From a virus, in IMG/VR virus record IMGVR_UViG_3300032116_014896, positions 1 through 40,025 of that record: a stretch of 40,025 nucleotides of DNA; one strand, written 5' to 3'. The notes below the pieces were generated by a model. It did not search any database, had not been told where the DNA came from, and saw only the letters and a program-made list of their open reading frames with translations. Made by a program: the position numbers and the translations under genes. This document shows, piece by piece, positions 25,989 through 33,445 of the stretch (positions within the stretch are counted from its first letter, which is position 1; the number at the start of each line of letters is the position of its first letter).

Positions 25989-26888
25989 ATGAAAATAGCA
26001 GTATGTTTTAGTGGACAGATGCGAACTGCATTAGAAAATTTTGAAAATATTAAAGAATTTTTAGGAGAACTTTATGATTCTTGTGATTTTTTTGTGCATG
26101 TATGGGATTTGTGTGAATATAAAACATATAATGTATCAAATATAAAAAGAAAACCATATAGAGAGTCTGAAGAAAAATCAAATAAGATTCGTAATCAATA
26201 TCAACCTAAAAAAATGATATTTGATAATATTGATTACTCAACTGGTTATAAAATATGTACTATGTATGGTATTCAACCACTTTGGTATTCTTTTTGGAAA
26301 AGTATTCAATTAAAAAAACAATATGAAATTGAAAATGGTTTTGAATATGATTATGTGATAAAATTGAGATTTGATACAATATTTAATCCTGATGAAACTA
26401 ATTTCAAAAAAGAAATAGAAAGTACTACACAAAATATTGTTAAGTTATTGGGATACGCACCCACGGCTGTGTGTGATGAATTTGAACCAATAGCTACGGA
26501 TGTTTTATTTTTATCAAAATCAAAAGAAATGAACGTAGTTGCTGATTATTTTTGGGAATTAGTAAAAAAATACGATATCGGCAGTTACAAAAATTTACCA
26601 TATTACTTAATAGATTTGGGAATTGAACCAAAAAATACAAAAAATATGAACGATTTTTGTATATTAAGAGATGAGTTCGTACCTAAAGTACAAAATATAA
26701 AAAATAAATTAGAACTATATAATACTATAAAAGAGTTAGAAGAATATTATTATGATTCAAAAAATGATAATTGTTTTATAAATGATTTAAAACAAACATT
26801 AAAAAAAGATAATGTAGTATTGGATGAAAACAAACTTTATTTTATTGAAGATATTGAATCCATTATAAAAACACAAAAATTAATATGA
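25989..26888 (+). CDS. MKIAVCLSGQ-family glycosyltransferase-like protein, copy 1
   Basis: A 299-residue protein, first of four tandem paralogues. Family marks: MKIAVCFSGQMRT at the start (strand plus glycine/serine loop), CDFFVHVWD at about 37-45, and YDYVIKLRFDTIF with R127 and D129. I suggest a GT-A-like nucleotide-sugar transferase in which R-x-D replaces DxD; no direct evidence is visible and I do not know a characterised member. The C-terminal third is Lys/Asn-rich and ends in a Tyr/Phe-acidic segment (LYFIEDIESI) also seen in copy 2 (VYYIEDLIEI). It contains a 99-bp stretch (26271-26369) identical to copy 2. It begins 2 bases after the LamG gene and overlaps copy 2 by 4 bases. Confidence 0.6.
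   Translation: MKIAVCFSGQMRTALENFENIKEFLGELYDSCDFFVHVWDLCEYKTYNVSNIKRKPYRESEEKSNKIRNQYQPKKMIFDNIDYSTGYKICTMYGIQPLWYSFWKSIQLKKQYEIENGFEYDYVIKLRFDTIFNPDETNFKKEIESTTQNIVKLLGYAPTAVCDEFEPIATDVLFLSKSKEMNVVADYFWELVKKYDIGSYKNLPYYLIDLGIEPKNTKNMNDFCILRDEFVPKVQNIKNKLELYNTIKELEEYYYDSKNDNCFINDLKQTLKKDNVVLDENKLYFIEDIESIIKTQKLI
26271..26369 (+). repeat. 99-bp perfect direct repeat, copy A
   Basis: These 99 bases are identical to 27197-27295. They encode 33 residues (IQPLWYSFWKSIQLKKQYEI and the 13 that follow, through KLR) in the core of copies 1 and 2 of the tandem family, while the rest of the two genes has clearly diverged. That pattern points to recent gene conversion or recombination across this segment. 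Confidence 0.95.
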
Positions 26889-27835
26889 AAATAGCAGTAT
26901 GTTTAAGCGGACAGTGGAGAACCGGAAATTATTGTTATGATAATTTAAAAAGGTTTTTTGGTATACTGTACCCATATTGTGATTTTTTTATACATACCTG
27001 GGATGTAAACAAACAAAAATGTTATAATTTATCAAATGTATTTTCAAAGGAAGCAAAGTTAACTGATGATGAAATTAGTGAATTGAAAAATAAATATAAA
27101 CCAAAAAAAATAGTTATAGAAAACTATTATCAAACACATGAAACTTTAAAAAGATATGAACCCTCAATATATGTTGATATTAAGTTTTTTGATATAATTC
27201 AACCACTTTGGTATTCTTTTTGGAAAAGTATTCAATTAAAAAAACAATATGAAATTGAAAATGGTTTTGAATATGATTATGTGATAAAATTGAGACCAGA
27301 TGTAGTATTCAGCACAGATAGAAGATTGGTACAAGATATTGAATTGTATAAAGATGAAATAGATGCAGGCGAATTTTATATAGAAAATTTAATGCGAGAG
27401 TGGACAATAGATAGTACTACGGTGGATGATGTATATTTTTTATCTAAATCGTATCAAATGGATATTGCAGCAGAGTATTATACAAAATGGATTGAGTGGG
27501 GAATAATAGATTCACCATTATATCCATTTTATGGATTTTTAAGACATTCAGTTTTAAACGATTTAAAAATATGTAAATTTAAAAAAAGATATTTGGGTGG
27601 TGAATATGGATATGTAGTACAAAGACCCGAATGTTTAGAATATGGAAATATGACATTAAAAGAGTATAGAGATTGTCAATGTTGTGAAGATTACTATTAT
27701 GGAAACCCAATAGATAATCCAAAAACTCCAAAAGGGTTTTATATAGATTATATAAAAAGTAAATATGAAATTGATAATGAATCCGTATATTATATTGAAG
27801 ATTTAATAGAAATTAAAAGTAAAAAACTTATTTAA
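26885..27835 (+). CDS. MKIAVCLSGQ-family glycosyltransferase-like protein, copy 2
   Basis: A 316-residue paralogue. Family marks: MKIAVCLSGQWRT, CDFFIHTWD, and YDYVIKLRPDVVF with R137 and D139. Compared with copy 1 it has a longer C-terminal part with two adjacent cysteines (RDCQCCEDYYYGNP). Residues 105-137 are encoded by the 99-bp segment shared with copy 1, whereas the N-terminal 100 residues differ widely apart from the motif. This mixture suggests an old duplication with a recent sequence exchange. It starts by ATGA overlap with copy 1 and ends 2 bases before copy 3; no Shine-Dalgarno sequence. Function as for the family: probable sugar transfer, acceptor unknown. Confidence 0.6.
   Translation: MKIAVCLSGQWRTGNYCYDNLKRFFGILYPYCDFFIHTWDVNKQKCYNLSNVFSKEAKLTDDEISELKNKYKPKKIVIENYYQTHETLKRYEPSIYVDIKFFDIIQPLWYSFWKSIQLKKQYEIENGFEYDYVIKLRPDVVFSTDRRLVQDIELYKDEIDAGEFYIENLMREWTIDSTTVDDVYFLSKSYQMDIAAEYYTKWIEWGIIDSPLYPFYGFLRHSVLNDLKICKFKKRYLGGEYGYVVQRPECLEYGNMTLKEYRDCQCCEDYYYGNPIDNPKTPKGFYIDYIKSKYEIDNESVYYIEDLIEIKSKKLI
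27197..27295 (+). repeat. 99-bp perfect direct repeat, copy B
   Basis: Identical base for base to 26271-26369, with 827 bases between the two copies. The flanking bases differ immediately on both sides. Direct repeats of this length could also recombine to delete the interval and fuse copies 1 and 2 in frame. Confidence 0.95.
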
Positions 27836-27837
27836 AT

Positions 27838-28641
27838 ATGAAAATAGCAGTTTGTTTAAGTGGTCAATTAAGAACTTGGAAAGATTCCCATAAAAGTTGG
27901 CATGAATTATTTGAGAATTTAAAAAATTCTCCAGAATTAGATGGAGAGGATATTGAAGTTGATTACTTTGTTCATACTTGGGATTTTAATAGTACACCAT
28001 TTGCAGTTTGGACAAAACAGCAATGGGATGATGGGAAGTATCATACTGGATTTGAACAACCACCCGCTGAAGGAGTTACAAAAGAAGAACTTGATGAATT
28101 TTTAGAAACAATTAAACCCAAACACCATATAGTTGAAACCATATTAAAAAGTACAAGTAGAAAAGAGGAATTGGATGCTAGAATTCAATGGAGATTGGGA
28201 GATTATACAAAGTGGGCACCCATTAGTTGGGCCGGAGCACAATTATACGGTATTATGAGAGTCGCTGAAATGAAACGTAATTGGGAATTGGCTAATGGGT
28301 TTGAATATGATATGGTAGTTAGAATGAGAAATGATTTGAGTTTTGATTACTTAAATCGTATGATTTTTATGAACGATTTTGAAAAACCAAAACCAAAAAC
28401 AATATATTCAGTTCATAGTTTTAATACCGAATATTTCCCACATGATGCAGTTGGTGATATATTCTTTTATTCTGATAGTTTTACATATGATATTTTTACA
28501 AATGTATATAAATATTTACCACAAATATCTCCTGATATATTTCCACCTGATGTTAAGGTAGAATCAATATTAGCATATATAATTAGAATGTTTGATATTA
28601 AAAATGTAAGATTAAAAATTGATCCAGATATAATAAGATAA
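27838..28641 (+). CDS. MKIAVCLSGQ-family glycosyltransferase-like protein, copy 3
   Basis: A 267-residue paralogue, the shortest of the four tandem copies. Family marks: MKIAVCLSGQLRT, VDYFVHTWD, and YDMVVRMRNDLSF with R164 and D166. It has an extra segment between the HTWD motif and the R-x-D motif (about residues 55-130, including KHHIVETILKSTSR) and lacks the Tyr-acidic tail of copies 1 and 2. The WELANGFEYD sequence before the R-x-D strand parallels YEIENGFEYD in copies 1 and 2. It begins 2 bases after copy 2 and ends 1 base before copy 4. Separate substrates for each copy would explain why all four are kept, but this is inference. Confidence 0.6.
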   Translation: MKIAVCLSGQLRTWKDSHKSWHELFENLKNSPELDGEDIEVDYFVHTWDFNSTPFAVWTKQQWDDGKYHTGFEQPPAEGVTKEELDEFLETIKPKHHIVETILKSTSRKEELDARIQWRLGDYTKWAPISWAGAQLYGIMRVAEMKRNWELANGFEYDMVVRMRNDLSFDYLNRMIFMNDFEKPKPKTIYSVHSFNTEYFPHDAVGDIFFYSDSFTYDIFTNVYKYLPQISPDIFPPDVKVESILAYIIRMFDIKNVRLKIDPDIIR

Positions 28642-28642
28642 T

Positions 28643-29539
28643 ATGAAAAAAATTACAACTTATAACATTGCAGTTTGTTTGAGTGGACAATCACGTACGT
28701 GGAGGGCCGCAAAAGAAAACATTCTAAACTATTTTGATGTTAAAATAAACACTCACAAAAATTGTAAGGTGAATGTAGATTTTTTTATCCATACATGGGA
28801 TACAAATAGTTATAGAGAAAAAACCCAACCAAGATGGGAAAATACGGATTATAAAATAAAGAATCCAAACGAAGAAAACGAAATTAAATTGGCATTCAAA
28901 CCAAAAGCCATAGAGTATGAAACTTACAACCCAGAGGCCTTCGCAGAAGCTTGGGAAGGTATGTTTTATAGTTTTATGAAAAGTGTAGAACTTAAAAAAA
29001 GATATGAGTTAGCAAAAGATATCACATATGATATGGTTATTAAAACTCGTTTCGATATAAACTTTTTACAAGATGGTGTAAATAAATTTGGATTACCTAT
29101 GAATAAATTTTATGTACATCCTCTAATCCCATTTACCGCATACGCATCATCACCAACACCTACGAGATTTCCAAATGAATTTAATCAAGTTTGTTTTGAT
29201 GATGTATTATTTTATGCAGATTCTCCAACTATGGATATTATAGCACAATTATATAGATGGTATAAAAAAATAATGCAGGTCGGAAGATTGCAAAAAGTTA
29301 CAGGAGAGTTTGTAGAATTTCCTGAATTTTATTATGGACCGGGAACACTATTATACAAATATATGACGTTGTGGAATATACAACCTTATGCGGAACATGC
29401 AAATCCATATTATGTAGTTAGAAAGGAAGCGGAGGACAAAAAATTACATAGTATTGAAAATTGGAAAGAAATATATGATATATCCAGAGATTGGTATGAA
29501 AACGGATATTTTGAAAAATCAAAAGCAGATATACATTAA
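28643..29539 (+). CDS. MKIAVCLSGQ-family glycosyltransferase-like protein, copy 4
   Basis: A 298-residue paralogue. Family marks: NIAVCLSGQSRT (after a 7-residue N-terminal extension), VDFFIHTWD, and YDMVIKTRFDINF with R136 and D138. The central part contains FYSFMKSVELKKRYELA, the counterpart of the WYSFWKSIQLKKQYE segment of copies 1 and 2, so a helix before the R-x-D strand is conserved in the family. The C-terminal half is unrelated to copies 1-3, with FYYGPGTLLYKYM and a WKEIYDISRDWYE helix. It starts 1 base after copy 3 and ends 2 bases before the first SGNH gene. Donor and acceptor cannot be read from sequence. Confidence 0.6.
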   Translation: MKKITTYNIAVCLSGQSRTWRAAKENILNYFDVKINTHKNCKVNVDFFIHTWDTNSYREKTQPRWENTDYKIKNPNEENEIKLAFKPKAIEYETYNPEAFAEAWEGMFYSFMKSVELKKRYELAKDITYDMVIKTRFDINFLQDGVNKFGLPMNKFYVHPLIPFTAYASSPTPTRFPNEFNQVCFDDVLFYADSPTMDIIAQLYRWYKKIMQVGRLQKVTGEFVEFPEFYYGPGTLLYKYMTLWNIQPYAEHANPYYVVRKEAEDKKLHSIENWKEIYDISRDWYENGYFEKSKADIH

Positions 29540-29541
29540 TT

Positions 29542-30171
29542 ATGAATAATTTATTTGTTTTTGGATGTTCTTTTACAGAAGGAAATGGTTGTCATTTAAA
29601 TGAACCATATGCAAAAAAATATAAAAAATCAGAAGATGATTTAATATGGCCAGAATACGTAGCAAAAAAACTTAATTTAAATTTACATAATTTTGGAAGA
29701 GGATCAACGGGAAATGATCGTATACTGGATTCTATTATAGATAATTATGATAAGATAGATGAAGGAGATATTGTTATAATTCAAAAAACATTTTCACATA
29801 GATTTGATGTATGTAATACAAATCAATATGGAATCAGTCATTGGCAAACGATAACACCAACATCGTTGAATTCATTGGAAAAAATGGGATATTATGATGA
29901 TGATATTTTATCATTAACAAAGACGTTATCTATGATAGATTCGGATTTAAATAACCAAAGGTGGATACGTAGATTTAATTTTTTTAAAAGGATATTAATT
30001 TCTGATAAAAAAGTCAAAGAATGTATTTTTTGGGATTTAGAAAGTGGATATCACACTAAATGGGAAAGAATAGTTCAGGTTGACCCTGATATAAACGATG
30101 GTCATTGGTCATACGAAGGGCATAGAACATTTGCTAATGAAATTTTAGAAAAATTAAAAAACTATGAATAG
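29542..30171 (+). CDS. SGNH/GDSL hydrolase-like protein 1
   Basis: A 209-residue protein. Block I of the SGNH fold is at residues 8-14 (GCSFTEG, catalytic Ser10 expected), a glycine/asparagine block follows (FGRGSTGNDRI, giving the Gly and Asn of the oxyanion hole), and block V is near the C-terminus (D186-G-H188 in DGHWSYEGH). The family hydrolyses esters, most often removing or moving acetyl groups on sugars. No signal peptide is present, so it would act in the cytoplasm or on virion components. It begins 2 bases after copy 4 of the SGQ family and overlaps the next SGNH gene by 8 bases. It is one of five SGNH-like genes between 29542 and 35727; cognate substrates are unknown. Confidence 0.7.
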   Translation: MNNLFVFGCSFTEGNGCHLNEPYAKKYKKSEDDLIWPEYVAKKLNLNLHNFGRGSTGNDRILDSIIDNYDKIDEGDIVIIQKTFSHRFDVCNTNQYGISHWQTITPTSLNSLEKMGYYDDDILSLTKTLSMIDSDLNNQRWIRRFNFFKRILISDKKVKECIFWDLESGYHTKWERIVQVDPDINDGHWSYEGHRTFANEILEKLKNYE

Positions 30172-31109
30172 TAAATTAAAAATAATTTGTAATGGAGATA
30201 GTTGGGTATTTGGATCAGAAATAGCAGACCCACAAATAAGTATTCGTTATGATGGAACGGTGCACCCCGGAAAATATGACTGGACAGAAGAGAATGATCC
30301 TTACAGAATTCCAAAAATATTTCCAACAAAATTATCAAAAATAATGGATGCCGAAGTTACGAATTTATCTTGGCCGGCTGATGATAATGGAACTATAGTA
30401 TATTGTTCTATGTACTATAGTTCCATTATCTTGGCCGGCTGATGATAATGGAACTATAGTACATAGAACAATATCATACATAACCACAAATTATATAGAG
30501 AAAGAAATACCAACAGATAATTTATTTGTAATAATTGGTTGGTCATCTCCAGAAAGAAACTTTTTTTGGTACAAAGATGAAGAAGAAAAAAAATCAATGA
30601 GATTTAGACTTTGGCCACAAGTACAACACTTTGATGCACCGGCACAAGAAGAATTTTGGAAATTGTATGTCCAGTATCTTTGGAACGCCGAAGAATATCT
30701 ACCAAGATATGTTATGAATGTTTTACAACTTGAAAACTTTTTTAAAGCACATAATATTAAATGGTTAATGTTTAATGCATTTTATCAAACACCAGGAAAA
30801 AATCCTATGGATTGGGAAGATTTAAATGTAAGAGATGAATTACAAAAACTAAATTTACACGGAAGCCCATATACCATATCGAATGATAAAAATAGATATG
30901 CACATCAGTACAATTATGTACCAATATGGGATACTATTGATAATATACGTTTTTATAAAAAAGACCAACCAAATAATACATTTAAAAGTTTTATGGAAAA
31001 GAAAAACCCCGGCCGTGCATATTATGGTTGGCACCCATCTCCCGAATCGCATACACTATGGGCAGAAGAACTTTTTAGATATATAAACGAATATAAGTTA
31101 TTAAAATGA
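30164..31109 (+). pseudogene. SGNH/GDSL-like gene split by a 61-bp template-switch-like insertion
   Basis: The N-terminal part (from ATG 30164) has the SGNH block I, CNGDSWVFGSE (Ser13), then runs into an insertion and stops at 30442. The C-terminal part is open in another frame to 31109 and ends with the block V-like GWHPSPESHTLWAEEL. Bases 30401-30461 (61 bp) explain the break: removing them joins SWPADDNGTIV to HRTISYITT in one frame and gives a 294-residue protein. Position 30597 is the first ATG of the C-terminal piece and could give a 170-residue fragment without block I. As written the enzyme should be inactive. Either the mutation is real and recent (the rest of the gene shows no decay) or it is a sequencing/amplification artefact. 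It overlaps the upstream gene by 8 bases and the downstream one by 4. Confidence 0.8.
30365..30474 (+). repeat. Direct and inverted repeat complex at the break in the SGNH gene
   Basis: A 36-bp perfect direct repeat (30365-30400 and 30426-30461) overlaps a 31-bp perfect inverted repeat (30400-30430 with 30444-30474, 13-base loop). The inserted middle segment is thus the reverse complement of sequence just downstream. That is the signature of a polymerase that switched to the opposite strand and back, or of a chimeric amplification product. Confidence 0.95.
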
Positions 31110-31864
31110 AAATAGATTTATCAAATATTACATTGGTTGTTATAGATGATTTAAAAGATATGCCAACCGAAAATAATATACGATATATAATATTGGATAA
31201 AGCAATAAAATATGCTAAAACTTATATTGATTTTTTTGATGTAAAATTTTTTTCACCGCTTCATGGTTTTAAAAAACAATTTGTAAACGGATCCGAATAT
31301 AGCCGATGGGTAATTAAAAACTTACCATATGAAATAGAATCGGAATATTACTTAATAATGCAGTGGGATGGGTTTATTGTAAATCCAAATAAGTGGAATA
31401 CTGATTTCCTTAAATATGATTATTTAGGTGGTGGTGGTGGATTACAAAATGGTGGGTTTTCCTTAAGAAAAACATCTAAAATGAGAAAATTATCAAATAT
31501 AAAATATTGCGATTATTTTGGTAATGAAGATTCTTTTTATTCTTTATTTTTTAATGATGTTTGTAAAAATGTAAACAAAAACGATGACAGATTTGATGAA
31601 AATTTTTACAAAGAATGTGTAGAAAATGAGTGGATTTATAAAGATCAACCATTTGATATAAATTATACACATACACATGATGTAAATTGGGATTGTAATA
31701 AATTTTCATCATTTTTTACATTAAATACGGAATCATTTGGTTGGCATTGGTCCGGCCAATTAGATTTGTTTACTACATTACATTTTTATAAGAAAATAAA
31801 TATGTTTAGTGAAGAAGAATTAAAAATCATACATAATTATTTAAAAAGCAGAATAAATAGATAA
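31106..31864 (+). CDS. DUF5672-like glycosyltransferase-associated protein
   Basis: A 252-residue protein. The centre reads YDYLGGGGGLQNGGFSLRK (about residues 100-120), which resembles the YDYIGAPW ... NGGFSLRS signature of DUF5672, a family found among glycosyltransferase genes of polysaccharide clusters and thought to have a GT-A-like fold. Upstream, the YYLIMQWDGFI strand supplies a possible metal-binding Asp (QWDGF), also characteristic of that family. A C-terminal SFGWHWSG motif adds conserved-looking His and Trp residues. It starts in an ATGA overlap with the broken SGNH gene and ends 1 base before the next SGNH gene. A sugar-transfer role is probable, the substrate unknown. Confidence 0.65.
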   Translation: MKIDLSNITLVVIDDLKDMPTENNIRYIILDKAIKYAKTYIDFFDVKFFSPLHGFKKQFVNGSEYSRWVIKNLPYEIESEYYLIMQWDGFIVNPNKWNTDFLKYDYLGGGGGLQNGGFSLRKTSKMRKLSNIKYCDYFGNEDSFYSLFFNDVCKNVNKNDDRFDENFYKECVENEWIYKDQPFDINYTHTHDVNWDCNKFSSFFTLNTESFGWHWSGQLDLFTTLHFYKKINMFSEEELKIIHNYLKSRINR

Positions 31865-31865
31865 T

Positions 31866-32666
31866 ATGAAAAATGTAGTTATTTGTGGGGATTCTTTTAG
31901 TATTGGCATTGGTTGTCACAATTTACATAAAGAACCATATGGATCTCGATTGGCCAACCACTTTGATAAAACTCTTATAAATTTCGCAAAGGGTTCATCT
32001 ACAAATTTTTCGATATTTTTACAAGTAAAGCATGTAGTTGAAACAATATCTCCATCCGAAATAGAATTTGTTTGTATTGCGCCAACTTCTTATAATAGAG
32101 TTGAGTGGTTTCCTGAAAACGTAGATACAACGGATGGGGATTTAAAATTAACACAAGTAAATTATCACCAATATCCACCGTATGGAACGGATACATATCA
32201 GTATATTTTGGAAAATCCAATTGGAAATGATAAAAATTATACAGGAGAAATGTTTACAGAAAATTATTACGGCATAGTAGATTATGTTGATAATGTTTTA
32301 AGTGGAAAACGACAGGTGGGTGATTACTATTCTAAATTTAAAAAAGAAAGGTCTGATAGATTAAAATTATTAAGAAATTATTACGCCGATGTATTTGATG
32401 ATAGAATACAAAGATATTATGATATTGGTGTAATTACTATGGCGTATGGTTTATTAAAAAGTAAGGGAATTAAAGCATTTGTACTTACATATGATCCTGA
32501 TTTTAAAAATTATATTCCTGAAGAAAGTTTAGTGAACGTAGATTGGGGGATTTTATCACAAAAGTATCCTGATGATTTAAAAACTTTACATACATCAGCA
32601 GAAGGACATAAAGAGGTATTTGAATCAATAATGCAAAAAATAGAACAAAATGGATGGTACAAATAA
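31866..32666 (+). CDS. SGNH/GDSL hydrolase-like protein 3
   Basis: A 266-residue protein. Block I is CGDSFSIGIG at residues 7-16 (Ser10), a Gly/Asn block is FAKGSSTNFSI, and the C-terminal His motif is LHTSAEGH (residues 241-248, H248 the likely catalytic His). The usual Asp two residues or so before the His is not obvious, so activity is less certain than for the first SGNH protein. A long insert (residues about 85-190, rich in Tyr/Asp) separates the blocks. It ends with a 17-base overlap on the next SGNH gene. Cytoplasmic; no signal peptide. Confidence 0.65.
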   Translation: MKNVVICGDSFSIGIGCHNLHKEPYGSRLANHFDKTLINFAKGSSTNFSIFLQVKHVVETISPSEIEFVCIAPTSYNRVEWFPENVDTTDGDLKLTQVNYHQYPPYGTDTYQYILENPIGNDKNYTGEMFTENYYGIVDYVDNVLSGKRQVGDYYSKFKKERSDRLKLLRNYYADVFDDRIQRYYDIGVITMAYGLLKSKGIKAFVLTYDPDFKNYIPEESLVNVDWGILSQKYPDDLKTLHTSAEGHKEVFESIMQKIEQNGWYK

Positions 32667-33444
32667 AAAAAGATTCTTTGCATTTGGTTGCAGTTACACT
32701 TGTCATATGACGGGTACTTGGGCTGATTATATTGGTTCAAATTTTGAAGAGTATTATAATTTTGGAAGAGCTGGTGCATGTAATACTTTCATAATGAATA
32801 AATTTATAGAAGCAGACGCTAAATATAAATTTAATTGGGAAACGGATTATATAGTTGTAATGTTTACAAATTTTAATAGATTTTCTTACTACAACACCAT
32901 AGGGTGGAACCTACAGGGAAGTGTTTATCAAAATGAAACATATCAAGAACAATTTAGAAATAATATGTGGTCTGAAGATTGGGGTATTTATAATTCTTGG
33001 ATTGCAGTAAATGTTGTAAAACAATTATTAAGATATAAAGCAATTGAAAATAAAATACTATTGGCTATGGATAGTATTTATTATAAAGAATCACCATTTG
33101 ATGATACATTATCAAATCCATTATCTACCAAATTTGTAGATAATATTTATAACTTATTATCGGATTCCGAATCTTTAGATAGGTGGAAAGATAAACGATA
33201 CAAATATCCAGAAGATTATGAATTGTACGTTAAAGAAAATTTTAGAGATGGACATCCAACCCAATTAATACATTATGAGTTTATGAAAGATAAATTTCCA
33301 CAATTCGATACGGAAGAAGCAAAAAAAGAATTTGAATATTTAGAATCGATAAAAGATACATCATCTGTTCAAAAACAACAAGAATTATACAATAGAAATT
33401 ATTACCAAACAAAAAATAAAGCTTTCGGAACTCCACTATTTTAA
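32650..33444 (+). CDS. SGNH/GDSL hydrolase-like protein 4
   Basis: A 264-residue protein. Block I is FGCSYTCHM (residues 12-20, Ser15), then FGRAGACNTFI provides the Gly/Asn block, and D200-G-H202 in RDGHPTQLIHYEFM supplies the Asp-His pair, so all catalytic elements of an SGNH esterase are in place. The C-terminal 40 residues are a charged helical extension (EEAKKEFEYLESIKD) not seen in the other copies. The start codon lies inside the 3' end of the previous gene, 17 bases before its stop, and the next gene begins 1 base after the stop, which again indicates one polycistronic unit. The protein pairs naturally with the glycosyltransferase-like gene that follows. Confidence 0.7.
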   Translation: MDGTNKKRFFAFGCSYTCHMTGTWADYIGSNFEEYYNFGRAGACNTFIMNKFIEADAKYKFNWETDYIVVMFTNFNRFSYYNTIGWNLQGSVYQNETYQEQFRNNMWSEDWGIYNSWIAVNVVKQLLRYKAIENKILLAMDSIYYKESPFDDTLSNPLSTKFVDNIYNLLSDSESLDRWKDKRYKYPEDYELYVKENFRDGHPTQLIHYEFMKDKFPQFDTEEAKKEFEYLESIKDTSSVQKQQELYNRNYYQTKNKAFGTPLF

Positions 33445-33445
33445 T

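Noticed and set aside
28379-28561. Plus-strand 60-codon frame
   Set aside because: It overlaps copy 3 of the SGQ family in another frame, and its Ile/Leu/Tyr-rich product has no motif.
30383-30474. Programmed frameshift, intron or invertible promoter as the reason for the split SGNH gene
   Set aside because: There is no slippery heptamer, no self-splicing structure and no recombinase site. The simple 61-bp duplication plus inverted copy explains the frame change completely.
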